A DNA stretch of 64,000 nucleotides. Source: Lishizhenia sp965656535. GTDB taxonomy: Bacteria; Bacteroidota; Bacteroidia; Flavobacteriales_D; Crocinitomicaceae. Below the pieces are notes generated by a model. It did no database searches. It was given only the letters and a program-made list of their open reading frames with translations, and had not been told where the DNA came from. The position numbers were made by a program, and so were the translations under genes. Positions 51,623 through 60,933 of this stretch are shown in pieces. The stretch covers positions 1 to 64,000 of the forward strand of contig CBFHKX010000008.1 of NCBI GenBank assembly GCA_965656535.1. The letters are read 5' to 3'. Within the stretch, counting starts at the first letter, position 1, and each line of letters begins with the position of its first letter.

Positions 51623-51657
51623 AAAAAAAGCCGAACAGATACGTTCGGCTTTTTTTA
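51623..51657. terminator. Bidirectional terminator between DUF2853 gene and bshA
   Basis: AAAGCCGAAC and GTTCGGCTTT (51627-51636 and 51643-51652) form a perfect stem, with A-runs and T-runs extending it on both sides and a 6-nt loop. It can stop the plus-strand DUF2853 transcript and the minus-strand bshA transcript. Confidence 0.9.
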
Positions 51658-51661
51658 TGCA

Positions 51662-52780
51662 TTATAATACACTTTTATATAAGTTTTCATAGTCTGCCAA
51701 TACACGATCTAAGGTAAATTTGTTGGCTTGTATTGTTGCTTGCATTTTAAATTTGTTTAACGTTTCGGTGTTTTCTAGTATTTCGAGTGCGTTCTTACTC
51801 ATATCCTCAACATCACCAACATCAGATAAATAGCCAGAAAAACCATGTTTATTTACTTCTGGTATACCTCCAGTGTTAGAACTAACTACAGGAACACCAG
51901 CAGCCATGGCTTCTAAAGCAGCTAAACCAAAACTCTCTGTTTGAGATGGAAGAAGGAATAAATCGGCTAATCCAAGTACATCACTCGTATCTCTAACCTT
52001 ACCCAAAGTAATCACTCTATCGCAGGTACCCAATTCTCTACACAGCCTTTCCGCATTGTAACGTTCTGGACCGTCTCCCACTAATAAGAGACGAGAAGGT
52101 ATTTTGTCGTTTATTTTCTTAAAAATATGAACAACATCTTCTACACGCTTTACTTTTCTGAAATTGGAGACATGACAAATAATTCGTTCATGATCTTGCG
52201 CATACTTCCTTCTTCTTTCTAAAGGAAAGTCTTTTTGATATTGTTTTACGTTTATAAAGTTTGGTATAACTTGTATCTCTCTTTTCGTATCAAAATGTGT
52301 ATACGTATCGTTTCTTAAACTTTCAGAAACTGCGGTTACCGCGTTACTTTGGTTGATACAAAAAGAAATAACGGGTTCAAAAGATGGATCTTTTCCTACC
52401 AAAGTGATGTCCGTTCCATGCAAAGTGGTAATGAAAGGAACCTCTATTCCTTTTGTTTTCAATATTTGTTGTGCCATATATGCTGCTGAAGCATGCGGTA
52501 TAGCGTAATGTACATGTAATAAATCTAATTTTTCATGTAATACAACGTCTACTAATTTACTTGCTAATTCAGTTTCATAGGGTTGAAACTCAAACAGTGG
52601 ATAGTTACTTACGGCTACTTCATGATAATAAATGTTCTCTCTAAAAGAGCCTAGCCTCACAGGTTGAGAGTAGGTGATAAAGTGTATTTCATGTCCTTTC
52701 TTTGATAATGCTTTTCCTAATTCTGTTGCAACTACTCCACTTCCTCCATAGGTAGGGTAGAGTACTATTCCTATTTTCAT
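51662..52780 (-). CDS. bshA: N-acetyl-alpha-D-glucosaminyl L-malate synthase BshA
   Basis: GT4 glycosyltransferase for the first step of bacillithiol synthesis: UDP-GlcNAc plus L-malate. 372 aa: KIGIVLYPTYGGSGVVATELGKALSKKGHEIHFITYSQPVRL, LDLLHVHYAIPHASAAYMAQQIL, TLHGTDITLVG, and the C-terminal E-x7-E-type motif (SQTESFGLAALEAMAAGVPVV). It indicates that bacillithiol is the low-molecular-weight thiol. Follows the GH3 fusion gene by 19 bp in one operon, as in many flavobacteria. Confidence 0.95.
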   Translation of the reverse strand: MKIGIVLYPTYGGSGVVATELGKALSKKGHEIHFITYSQPVRLGSFRENIYYHEVAVSNYPLFEFQPYETELASKLVDVVLHEKLDLLHVHYAIPHASAAYMAQQILKTKGIEVPFITTLHGTDITLVGKDPSFEPVISFCINQSNAVTAVSESLRNDTYTHFDTKREIQVIPNFINVKQYQKDFPLERRRKYAQDHERIICHVSNFRKVKRVEDVVHIFKKINDKIPSRLLLVGDGPERYNAERLCRELGTCDRVITLGKVRDTSDVLGLADLFLLPSQTESFGLAALEAMAAGVPVVSSNTGGIPEVNKHGFSGYLSDVGDVEDMSKNALEILENTETLNKFKMQATIQANKFTLDRVLADYENLYKSVL

Positions 52781-52799
52781 ATGTGTATTGACGTAAATT

Positions 52800-55730
52800 T
52801 TATAATCCCCTTACGGCTTCGTAAATAACGCGTTGTATTTTGGTTCTAATTCCCATACGAACGAGCTTCCAATTCTCAGCACTTGGGTAAACTCTATTCG
52901 ATAAAAATACATAGTTTATCCCATATTCTGGGTCTGCCCAAGATAAAGTTCCTGTAAATCCAGAATGTCCGTAACTTCTCAAAGAAACCAAATCGCAGGT
53001 TGGTCCGCCATCTAAATCTAAAACAGGTTTGTCAAATCCGGCTCCTCTTCTATTTGTAGGGCAGTATTGACAATCCGTGTACTCTTTAATTACTTCCGGT
53101 TTGATATATTGTACTCCACCATAATTTCCGTCATTTAAAAAGAGTTGCATAAGGGCAGCTAAGTCTGTTGCATTGGAAAATAGTCCAGCATGTCCTCCTA
53201 CACCACCCATCATGGCAGCTCCAGGATCATGCACATATCCGTGTACAAGCTGTTTTCTAAATAAGGTGTCATTTTCTGTAGGAACAATTCTATCTCTTTC
53301 AAAATAATTAAGTGGTAAATAGCGCATACTGCTTAAACCCATTGGTTGATAGAAACTCCTCAATAGGTAATTATCTAAACTTTGGTTGACTTCTTTTTCA
53401 ATTAGCCTCATAGTGAAATAGTAACCTACATCAGAATATTTATATCTTTTTCTATTCAATAAAGGATAAGTTAAAATTCGGTTGTACATATAATCAGTGT
53501 AACGATTACTTATGAACATAGAGTCGGCAACAACTGTGTTCATTGTATCATTTGGGATAGAGGTTAAGAATTCAGGTTTCCAATGGTTTTGATTGAGCGT
53601 ACGCACATAAAAAGGTATCCATGGTGTTAATCTTGCTTGATGTGACAGCATATCGCGAAGTAAAAGATTTCCGTAAGCATCAGTACTTGCTATTTCTGGG
53701 ATATAATCTTTTAATTGTTTGTTCAGCGAGAATTTACTTTCTGATTGAAGACGCATTAAACCCAAGGTAGATGCTCCAATTTTGGTTATTGAAGCTAAAT
53801 CATATATATCCGAATTCTTAACCGGACGCGTTTTTTCATATGTGTGATTTCCAAAAGATTTACGGTAAAATACTTTTCCGTCTTTGGCTGCAACAATTTG
53901 ACATCCAGGATACGCTCCTTGCTGTATGCCGTCTTCTGCAATACTATCGATTTCCTTTAGCTTCTTTCTAGAAATGTTCAATTCTTCTGGCATGGTAAAT
54001 TTTAATCGTTGACCTCCATTCGTAGAGAGTCCGAAGCCCGCTTTAAACTGATTACCTAAACTAACAGGAAGCTTACCTTTTGCTCCAATTGCACCAAAAA
54101 TTAATTGCACTGCTCTGTCTTGACTCATAAGGTGGTTTTCATAACCCAATAAAACAGCATCTGCATTTGTTAAATTGAGCTCATCGTTTATCACATAAGG
54201 ATTTCCGAAAAGCGTTAGTATTACAGAGCTTTTTGTTGGAAGACTGTTTAAAAACTCTACCCAACCTGCAGGATAATTAAATCCTTTTCTAGCAATCATT
54301 GAGCTCGCATGAACGTTCAAAAGAATTATATCCCAAGAAGAACTGTCTTTTTTAAATGGGCTGACACCTTCTAAGCCGGTGTAATAATGAAAACTTTTAG
54401 CTTCTGTATAATCATTTACGCGCTCCATGTATTGGTTAGCTTTCACCCCAATATTTATAACAGCAATGTTTTTATTAAGCTTTTTAATTGGAAGGACAGC
54501 ATTCTCGTTTTTGATTAAGGTTAATGCTTTTTCATATACTTGATATTTAGCAAACTCAATTTCATGACTCGTTAGTCTTTTTTTACTTTTTAAAAAATCT
54601 TGTTTTTTTATAATTGCGTGATATTTTGCCATCAGCACCTTTTTACAACGTGCATCAATTTCCTCCTCCGAAATGTTTCCGTTTTCTACTTCTTTTTTGA
54701 TTGCTTTTATCGCTTCTTTAATAGACTCTGGGAACAGTAGAATATCATTTCCGGCTTTAAATGCTTTTACAACTACTTCTGTTTTTCCATATTTATTTGC
54801 AACGGCTTTCATATTAAGAGCGTCAGAAATTACCAAGCCGTTAAACTTTATTTTCTTTTGTAGGTATTCTTTTATGATGATTGGAGATAAGCTAGAGGGC
54901 GTTCCTGAGCTATCTAATGCAGGAACATTTAAGTGAGCCATCATTACAGCCGAAGCTCCCGCTAGTCTGCCCATTGTAAATGGTGTTCCGTCAATCAACC
55001 TTAAGGCAAGTGTATCATGTTTTACCGTAGGTAGCTCGTAATGCGAATCTTTATCCGTATCTCCATGACCAGGAAAATGCTTTAAGCAACTTAATATTCC
55101 ATTCTCTTCTAAACCTTCTACAAATGCCATTCCATGCTTACCTACCAAGAGTGGGTTTTCTCCAAAACTTCTAAATCCAATAACTGGATTATTGGGATTT
55201 GCGTTTACATCTACTACAGGAGAAAAATTAAGGTGCACGCCTAAATCTTGTAATTCATATGCAATAGCAGATGCAATATTTTTAGATACATTTTTATCAT
55301 TTGCAGCTCCTAGAGTAAGTTCGTACGGAAAACGCTCTGCTGGAAACAAACGCATTGCTGCACCCCATTCTGCATCCATACCTATCAATAAGGGTATTTT
55401 TGCTGTTTTTTGAAAGCGAGCAATACTTCCTTTCGTGTTTTTTTTATCTCCTTGAAAATAAATTAGTCCACCAATCTTCTCAAATCGAACTAAGCTGTCT
55501 ATATAACTTTGGTGCACTTCGTTTTTATTGGGATAGGTAGCAACCATAAAAAATTGAGCAATTTTTTCTTCTAAGGATAATTCAGATAATCGTTCTTCTG
55601 CCCAAGTTGGGTTGTTTTCAAGAAAGTCAGGAAGTTGCGCTATATTTAAAGTGTAACTTGTGAAAGAAAACCAACTTACTAATGCAATAATTGTAGGTAA
55701 AAATCCGTATTTGAAAAACGTTTGCTTCAT
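52800..55730 (-). CDS. GH3 beta-N-acetylhexosaminidase / serine hydrolase fusion
   Basis: 976 aa, exported or membrane-anchored by an N-terminal segment (FLPTIIALVSWFSFTSYTL). Residues about 40-390 are NagZ-like GH3: GVHLNFSPVVDVN, CLKHFPGHGDTDKDSHYELP (His-Asp dyad) and nucleophile Asp in GLVISDALNMKAV. A GH3 C-terminal domain follows to about 570. Residues about 590-976 are beta-lactamase-like: SITKIGAS (SxxK) and YSDVGYY (YxN-type), GGHAGLFS. It likely trims muropeptides in the periplasm; the second activity is unproven. Confidence 0.92.
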   Translation of the reverse strand: MKQTFFKYGFLPTIIALVSWFSFTSYTLNIAQLPDFLENNPTWAEERLSELSLEEKIAQFFMVATYPNKNEVHQSYIDSLVRFEKIGGLIYFQGDKKNTKGSIARFQKTAKIPLLIGMDAEWGAAMRLFPAERFPYELTLGAANDKNVSKNIASAIAYELQDLGVHLNFSPVVDVNANPNNPVIGFRSFGENPLLVGKHGMAFVEGLEENGILSCLKHFPGHGDTDKDSHYELPTVKHDTLALRLIDGTPFTMGRLAGASAVMMAHLNVPALDSSGTPSSLSPIIIKEYLQKKIKFNGLVISDALNMKAVANKYGKTEVVVKAFKAGNDILLFPESIKEAIKAIKKEVENGNISEEEIDARCKKVLMAKYHAIIKKQDFLKSKKRLTSHEIEFAKYQVYEKALTLIKNENAVLPIKKLNKNIAVINIGVKANQYMERVNDYTEAKSFHYYTGLEGVSPFKKDSSSWDIILLNVHASSMIARKGFNYPAGWVEFLNSLPTKSSVILTLFGNPYVINDELNLTNADAVLLGYENHLMSQDRAVQLIFGAIGAKGKLPVSLGNQFKAGFGLSTNGGQRLKFTMPEELNISRKKLKEIDSIAEDGIQQGAYPGCQIVAAKDGKVFYRKSFGNHTYEKTRPVKNSDIYDLASITKIGASTLGLMRLQSESKFSLNKQLKDYIPEIASTDAYGNLLLRDMLSHQARLTPWIPFYVRTLNQNHWKPEFLTSIPNDTMNTVVADSMFISNRYTDYMYNRILTYPLLNRKRYKYSDVGYYFTMRLIEKEVNQSLDNYLLRSFYQPMGLSSMRYLPLNYFERDRIVPTENDTLFRKQLVHGYVHDPGAAMMGGVGGHAGLFSNATDLAALMQLFLNDGNYGGVQYIKPEVIKEYTDCQYCPTNRRGAGFDKPVLDLDGGPTCDLVSLRSYGHSGFTGTLSWADPEYGINYVFLSNRVYPSAENWKLVRMGIRTKIQRVIYEAVRGL

Positions 55731-55828
55731 GGTATAAAAATAAACTGACTAACTGTCACAATTACCGGTGTGGAATAATAATTGTTCACATCTGTTGGTG
55801 AAATGAAGGTAAGAAATAATAAAACACT

Positions 55829-55836
55829 TAACTTTG
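55829..55836 (+). promoter_or_regulatory. -7 box upstream of mutL cluster
   Basis: TAACTTTG, an exact TAnnTTTG match, 52 nt before the ATG of the 110-aa gene at 55889. No good -33 element is visible. Confidence 0.4.
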
Positions 55837-55888
55837 TTTGTAGACGCATTTTATTTTCTGTAGACGAAACTCAATTAAACGATAAAGA

Positions 55889-56221
55889 ATGTTAGAAAGA
55901 ATTCGATTTATAAAGGTGAACAGACACAAGAAGTACGATTATACACCTATGTATTATGACGAGCGAAAAGAAAAGCTAAAGGCTATGGTTGCAAGCTACG
56001 AAGAAAAAGAAGGGAAGTCTGAAGAACAAATCAATATTGAATCGAAAGAAAGAATGCGTTTGCGACTTCAAAATTCGTGGAGTGCTCAAGCAGAATATAA
56101 GAATAAATCGAGGGCAGCAAATTTGAGACTTATTGTAATTCTAATTGCTTTGATTTTAATTGTCTACGTAATTTTTGGTGTGGTAGATACATATTCATCT
56201 GATGTTACAATAGTAGAATAA
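55889..56221 (+). CDS. Small membrane-anchored protein upstream of mutL
   Basis: 110 aa: a charged, probably helical cytosolic part (about 1-80, with NRHKKYDYTPMYYDERKEKLK) and one C-terminal membrane segment (LRLIVILIALILIVYVIFGVV, about 82-102). Such proteins next to mutL in flavobacteria are sometimes labelled 'riboflavin synthase subunit beta', which the sequence does not support. 2 bp before mutL. Function unknown. Confidence 0.8.
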   Translation: MLERIRFIKVNRHKKYDYTPMYYDERKEKLKAMVASYEEKEGKSEEQINIESKERMRLRLQNSWSAQAEYKNKSRAANLRLIVILIALILIVYVIFGVVDTYSSDVTIVE

Positions 56222-56223
56222 TT

Positions 56224-58077
56224 ATGAGTGAAGTTATCCGATTACTGCCTGATCATATTGCAAATCAAATCGCTGCTGGAGAAGTTATTCAGCGTCCGGC
56301 TTCTGTTGTTAAAGAATTGATTGAAAATGCAATAGATGCAGATGCAACGGCTGTTACACTTAATATTAAAGATGCTGGTAAAACCCTTATTCAGATTATT
56401 GATAATGGTAAGGGTATGTCTGATATCGATGCGCGGATGAGTATCGAACGTCATGCAACAAGTAAAATACAAGACGCCAATGATTTATTTGCGCTTACCA
56501 CTAAAGGTTTTAGAGGAGAAGCGCTTGCTTCTATTACCGCTATATCTCATGTAGAAATAAAAACGAAAGAACGGGGAGAAGAGCTAGGTACATGCTTACG
56601 TATAGAGGGTAGTAAAGTAATTTCGCAAGAAGTATGTACAACACCAGAAGGAACGTGCATAAGCGTGAAAAATTTATTCTTCAACGTGCCAGCAAGAAGA
56701 AATTTTTTAAAATCAGAAAAAAGCGAATTAAACCATATTATAGAAGAGTTTGTTAGAATAGCTCTTGTGCATTCTGAAGTTGAGTTGAGCTTAATTCATA
56801 ATGGAACTAAAATTCATTCATTACCAGCAGCCAATCAAAGAAAGAGAATAGTAGATCTTTTTGGTCAAAAGTTTAACAGCAGACTGGTTCCAATAGAAGA
56901 GGAAACAGACATTGTTAAAATTTCTGGTTTTGTTGTGAAGCCCGAGTTTGCTAAAAAAATAAGAGGAGATCAATATTTCTTTGTAAACCACAGGTACTTT
57001 AAACATTCTTACTTTAATCATGCAGTGGTTGCTGCTTTTGAAAATTTACTACAACCAAAGAGTCATCCTGCGTATTTCTTATTCTTAGAGGTAAACCCAG
57101 CTCAAATAGATGTAAACGTTCATCCAACAAAAACAGAAATAAAGTTTGAAGAAGAAAAAGCGATTTATTCTATTCTAAGAAGTACAACGAAACTTGGATT
57201 GGGGAAGTACAACATAGCTCCAACAATGGATTTTAATCGAGAAAGCGAGTTCGATTTACCACTTTCGTATAAAAACCAAGAAGTAAAACCGCCAACGATT
57301 CAAGTAGATCCAACATTTAATCCATTTTCATCCAATACATCGAAGGGTTCTGCAACTAAAGTTAGCCCTACAAAGTTTGAAAAGTCTGATGCTCTTACGA
57401 AACAAGGCTTTGGAACGGTTATGCCATCTAAGGCAGATTGGGAAGATTTTTATACAGTTGAAGAAGAGGAAGATAATCCGTCTGTAGAACAACAGCAAAT
57501 TGATGAGCAGGAAGTAGACGCTGTAGGTTCAAATATACAGCTACACGGAAAATACCTTATTTCTCAGGTCAAATCGGGTATGCTACTGATTCATATAAAA
57601 CGTGCGAAAGAACGTATTATTTATGATGATTTAATGCATAATTTTATGTTGCAACCGATAGCGTCTCAAACACTATTGTTCCCTTTTGAACAAAGTTTGT
57701 CGATGAAAGAAAAAATAGAATGGGAAAACAATAAGACAACATTAAAAAGATTGGGCTTTGATTGGAATTTTAAAGGGGACGAGTTAGAAGTTTTAGGTAT
57801 TCCTAATTATTTATCTGATGAGGTGCTAAAGTTTGCTGTAGATTCAATTATCCAACAGCTTACTTTTCAAGATATAGACAAGGGAGAATTAGCGCATACA
57901 TTGATTAGCGCACTCGCTACGTCTGCAGCACTTTCAGGTACTAAAAAACTTCAAAAAGAAGAAGTAAACCATTTGGTAGAACAATTGTTTCAATGTAAAG
58001 AACATGTTTACTCGCCAAATGGCTTAAAAATACTAGACACCATTACGATAGACGAATTAACAAAACGATTTAAATGA
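56224..58077 (+). CDS. mutL: DNA mismatch repair protein MutL
   Basis: 617-aa GHKL ATPase linking MutS to downstream repair steps. The N-terminal ATPase is intact: IAAGEVIQRPASVVKELIENAIDADA, DNGKGM, TKGFRGEALASI, NVHPTKTEIKF (about 1-330). A Ser/Glu-rich linker leads to the C-terminal dimerisation domain (about 430-617). In place of the metal-binding DQHA..E..E endonuclease motif it has HIKRAKERIIYD (H457-D468), and the SPHGRP-type end reads SPNGLK, so nicking activity is doubtful. Its TGA overlaps the next ATG as ATGA. Confidence 0.95.
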   Translation: MSEVIRLLPDHIANQIAAGEVIQRPASVVKELIENAIDADATAVTLNIKDAGKTLIQIIDNGKGMSDIDARMSIERHATSKIQDANDLFALTTKGFRGEALASITAISHVEIKTKERGEELGTCLRIEGSKVISQEVCTTPEGTCISVKNLFFNVPARRNFLKSEKSELNHIIEEFVRIALVHSEVELSLIHNGTKIHSLPAANQRKRIVDLFGQKFNSRLVPIEEETDIVKISGFVVKPEFAKKIRGDQYFFVNHRYFKHSYFNHAVVAAFENLLQPKSHPAYFLFLEVNPAQIDVNVHPTKTEIKFEEEKAIYSILRSTTKLGLGKYNIAPTMDFNRESEFDLPLSYKNQEVKPPTIQVDPTFNPFSSNTSKGSATKVSPTKFEKSDALTKQGFGTVMPSKADWEDFYTVEEEEDNPSVEQQQIDEQEVDAVGSNIQLHGKYLISQVKSGMLLIHIKRAKERIIYDDLMHNFMLQPIASQTLLFPFEQSLSMKEKIEWENNKTTLKRLGFDWNFKGDELEVLGIPNYLSDEVLKFAVDSIIQQLTFQDIDKGELAHTLISALATSAALSGTKKLQKEEVNHLVEQLFQCKEHVYSPNGLKILDTITIDELTKRFK

Positions 58078-58853
58078 ATTTTTTAGCTTATATGACACCG
58101 GTGGTCAAAAACCTACTAATTATAAATGTCTTGATGTTTTTAGTTAAGTTGGTTGGACAAGCCCAAGGTTTTGATTTAGATTACATATTGGGCGGATATG
58201 TTTTTGACTCTCCCTTCTTTGAACCATTTCAAGTGGTTACGCATATGTTTATGCACGGTTCTTTCTTTCACTTACTTTTTAATATGATTGGACTAATATT
58301 TTTTGGTTCTATGTTAGAAAGGGTGTGGGGACCAAAACGGTTCTTTATTTTTTATTTCATTACAGGTGTGGGAGCTTTTATTCTGTATCAAGCTGTAGGT
58401 TATTTTGAATTTTCTGCTCTAAAACAACAGCTTGCTGCTGGAGGTATTGATATGTATACTTTTAAAAATATGGTAGGTGATCTTCGGGTGGAGTCAGATG
58501 CGCTATACCACATTAATCAATATTTAAACCGTGTTAATCCATCTGTAAGTATAGAAACAATTGAGTCGTATATAGCATTAGGCTCTATTCCTATGATTGG
58601 TGCTTCTGGTGCTGTTTTTGGTCTGCTAGCAGGTGCAGCAATGATTTTTCCAAATACACAAGTTCAGTTGCTATTTCCTCCTATTCCTATTAAGATTAAA
58701 TGGTTAGCTATTATCTATATTGGTTTTGAAGTGTACAATAGTACGCAGACAAATGTTGGAGATAATGTGGCTCATTTTGCACATGTGACTGGTGCCGTGG
58801 TAGGATTAGTTACCGTACTTATCTTTCAACGTAATAAGAAAACGTTTTATTAA
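58074..58853 (+). CDS. Rhomboid family intramembrane protease 1
   Basis: 259-aa polytopic serine protease that cuts membrane proteins within the bilayer. Catalytic Ser is in MIGASGAVFGL and catalytic His in HFAHVTGAVVG; the oxyanion-region HLLFNMIGL is present. An insert of about 60 polar residues lies between helices (ALKQQLAAGG..ETIESYIALG), usual in this phylum. Coupled to mutL by a 4-bp overlap and followed after 1 bp by a second rhomboid. Substrates unknown. Confidence 0.93.
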   Translation: MNFLAYMTPVVKNLLIINVLMFLVKLVGQAQGFDLDYILGGYVFDSPFFEPFQVVTHMFMHGSFFHLLFNMIGLIFFGSMLERVWGPKRFFIFYFITGVGAFILYQAVGYFEFSALKQQLAAGGIDMYTFKNMVGDLRVESDALYHINQYLNRVNPSVSIETIESYIALGSIPMIGASGAVFGLLAGAAMIFPNTQVQLLFPPIPIKIKWLAIIYIGFEVYNSTQTNVGDNVAHFAHVTGAVVGLVTVLIFQRNKKTFY

Positions 58854-58854
58854 A

Positions 58855-59799
58855 ATGAATGATAGAAACTTTTTAGAAGAAATTAAGTATCAATGGAAGT
58901 ATGGCGGAACCCATATACAACTCATTGGTGTAAATTTACTCGTTTTCCTGTTTATAGGAGTAGTGTCTGTTTTTGGACGATTAATTTTCAAGTCGCCCAA
59001 TAATTTACTTAATTCTCTTTTATCTGATTTATTTGTATTACACGGAGATCCAGCAGGATTAGCTGCACATCCTTGGGGTATTTTCACAAGTATATTTGCT
59101 CATTTTGAGTTATTTCATTTCTTGTTTAATATGCTTTTTCTGTATTTCGCAGGAAGAATATTTCTCTCCTATTTTTCTGGAGGTAGATTACTCTACACGT
59201 ATTTGATAGGTGGAATTTTGGGAGGAGTAATACAAATTATTGCTCATCTTGTTTTTCCAGGTTTAGAAGGTCAGTCTGTTTACATTGTAGGTGCTTCTGG
59301 TTCTATTATGGCAATTTTTATGGCTGTTGCTTTTTACAGGCCTAATTCAACCATTAATTTATTTGGTGTACTTCCGGTACGGTTAATTCTTTTGGCGCTA
59401 GTGTTTGTTTTGAAAGACTTCATATCCTTAGGTAGCCCCGATGGAGTAGCGCATTTTGCACATCTTGGAGGTGCACTAACGGGGTTTTTATCCGTTCAAA
59501 ATTTGAATGCACACAATAATATTATCTCTGTTTCTGAACGCTTCGGAAATAAGTTAGTTGCATATTTCGCCCGTTTTGGTCAATCAAAAGTCAGAACAAA
59601 AAGCAAGATGAAAGCACAAAAAGGAGGAGCGTATAAAACAGACTATAATACGCGTTCTGACGAAGAGTATAATCAGTTTAAAAAAGCACAGCAAGAAGAG
59701 TTAGACAGAATTTTAGACAAAATATCGAAAGCAGGCTACGATAGTTTAACAAAGAAAGAAAAGCAAGTATTATTTGACCAAAGTAGAAATGGAAAATAG
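58855..59799 (+). CDS. Rhomboid family intramembrane protease 2
   Basis: 314 aa. Catalytic Ser in VGASGSIMAIF, His in AHFAHLGGALTGF, and HFLFNMLFLYFAGR in helix 2. The last 90 residues are a charged cytosolic tail (KSKMKAQKGG..ELDRILDKISKAGYDSLTKKEKQVLF) that the first paralogue lacks. Its end overlaps the next gene by 11 bp. Confidence 0.93.
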   Translation: MNDRNFLEEIKYQWKYGGTHIQLIGVNLLVFLFIGVVSVFGRLIFKSPNNLLNSLLSDLFVLHGDPAGLAAHPWGIFTSIFAHFELFHFLFNMLFLYFAGRIFLSYFSGGRLLYTYLIGGILGGVIQIIAHLVFPGLEGQSVYIVGASGSIMAIFMAVAFYRPNSTINLFGVLPVRLILLALVFVLKDFISLGSPDGVAHFAHLGGALTGFLSVQNLNAHNNIISVSERFGNKLVAYFARFGQSKVRTKSKMKAQKGGAYKTDYNTRSDEEYNQFKKAQQEELDRILDKISKAGYDSLTKKEKQVLFDQSRNGK

Positions 59800-60916
59800 T
59801 AAAGGCTTTTTTTTATTGCGATGGACTTGGTGGCTTAAGCTTTTTTGTGCTTTTTCGTTAGTCGGTTTATTACTCGGATATTTAAGTCCTTTCATTCATC
59901 CAGTTACATTTTGGCCAGCAGCTTTTTTTGGTTTAACGTATCCCGTTTTTTTATTTCTTTCGTTGTTTTGTTTGCTTGTTTTTGCTATTAAGAAATCAAA
60001 ATGGACGTTATTTATTCTTGCTGTTTTATTGATAGGAGGTAAGTTGCATTTACGACACTTTGTGACAGGATTTGGAATAGCAGAATCGTTGACACAAAAA
60101 AGTTCAAGTATAAAAGTAATGAGCTACAATGTACATCTTTTTGATTATTACAATTCAGATAACCAAAAAGGGTTTTACAACAGAGATAAGATTTTCCAAT
60201 TCTTGAGAGAAGAACAACCAGAGATTGCCTGTTTTCAAGAATTTTATTCGCAAGATGCACCTTCTAAGTTTATTACAAAAGATAGCATTTATGAAATATT
60301 ATCGGCCCAATCTTTTCATCAAAGAGCTGCAACAACCGTTTATAAAAGACAAAATTTTGGGGTTACTATTTACTCCAAACATCCAGTGATTGCAAAAGGG
60401 GAAGTCAGTTTTGGTAATGGCAGTAATAACTATTGTATTTTTATTGATGTTGTAAAAGATAGAGATACATTTAGAGTTTACAATGCTCATCTACAAAGCA
60501 TTTACCTAACAAATGTAGAGATGGATTTGGTGAGTAACGCTAATTCAGATTTTGATCAAAGAAAATCGGGTTTGGCACGTGTAGTTCAAAAGCTTAAAAC
60601 CGCATTTCCAATACGTGTTGCTCAAGCTGAACGCGTTTTAGAACACGCTGCTCAATCTCCTTACTCTACCATTATTTGTGGTGATTTTAACGATTCGCCA
60701 ATGTCATACACATATAATTTGTTTGACGAAAAATATACAGACGCCTTTAGGAATTCGTCCGTAGGGTTTGGGTGGACATACGCTGGGAGGTTACCTGCTG
60801 GTAGAATAGATTATATTTTTCATACGCCAGATTTGAATAGTGTTAATTTTAGCATACAAGAAAATGCATTTTCTGACCACTACGCTATACTGGTAGATAT
60901 TGAAAAAGAAGAATAA
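59789..60916 (+). CDS. Membrane-anchored endonuclease/exonuclease/phosphatase
   Basis: 375 aa. Three N-terminal membrane helices (about 10-95) place the catalytic domain outside or at the membrane. The EEP fold motifs are clear: MSYNVHLFDYY, CFQEFY (metal Glu), HLQS, CGDFNDSP and the terminal SDHYAI. Whether it acts on nucleic acid, lipid or another phosphodiester is unknown. ATG 59789 overlaps the preceding stop; a TTG at 59774 is less likely. Follows the rhomboid pair in one unit. Confidence 0.9.
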   Translation: MENSKGFFLLRWTWWLKLFCAFSLVGLLLGYLSPFIHPVTFWPAAFFGLTYPVFLFLSLFCLLVFAIKKSKWTLFILAVLLIGGKLHLRHFVTGFGIAESLTQKSSSIKVMSYNVHLFDYYNSDNQKGFYNRDKIFQFLREEQPEIACFQEFYSQDAPSKFITKDSIYEILSAQSFHQRAATTVYKRQNFGVTIYSKHPVIAKGEVSFGNGSNNYCIFIDVVKDRDTFRVYNAHLQSIYLTNVEMDLVSNANSDFDQRKSGLARVVQKLKTAFPIRVAQAERVLEHAAQSPYSTIICGDFNDSPMSYTYNLFDEKYTDAFRNSSVGFGWTYAGRLPAGRIDYIFHTPDLNSVNFSIQENAFSDHYAILVDIEKEE

Positions 60917-60933
60917 CTTTTAAATTAAATTTT

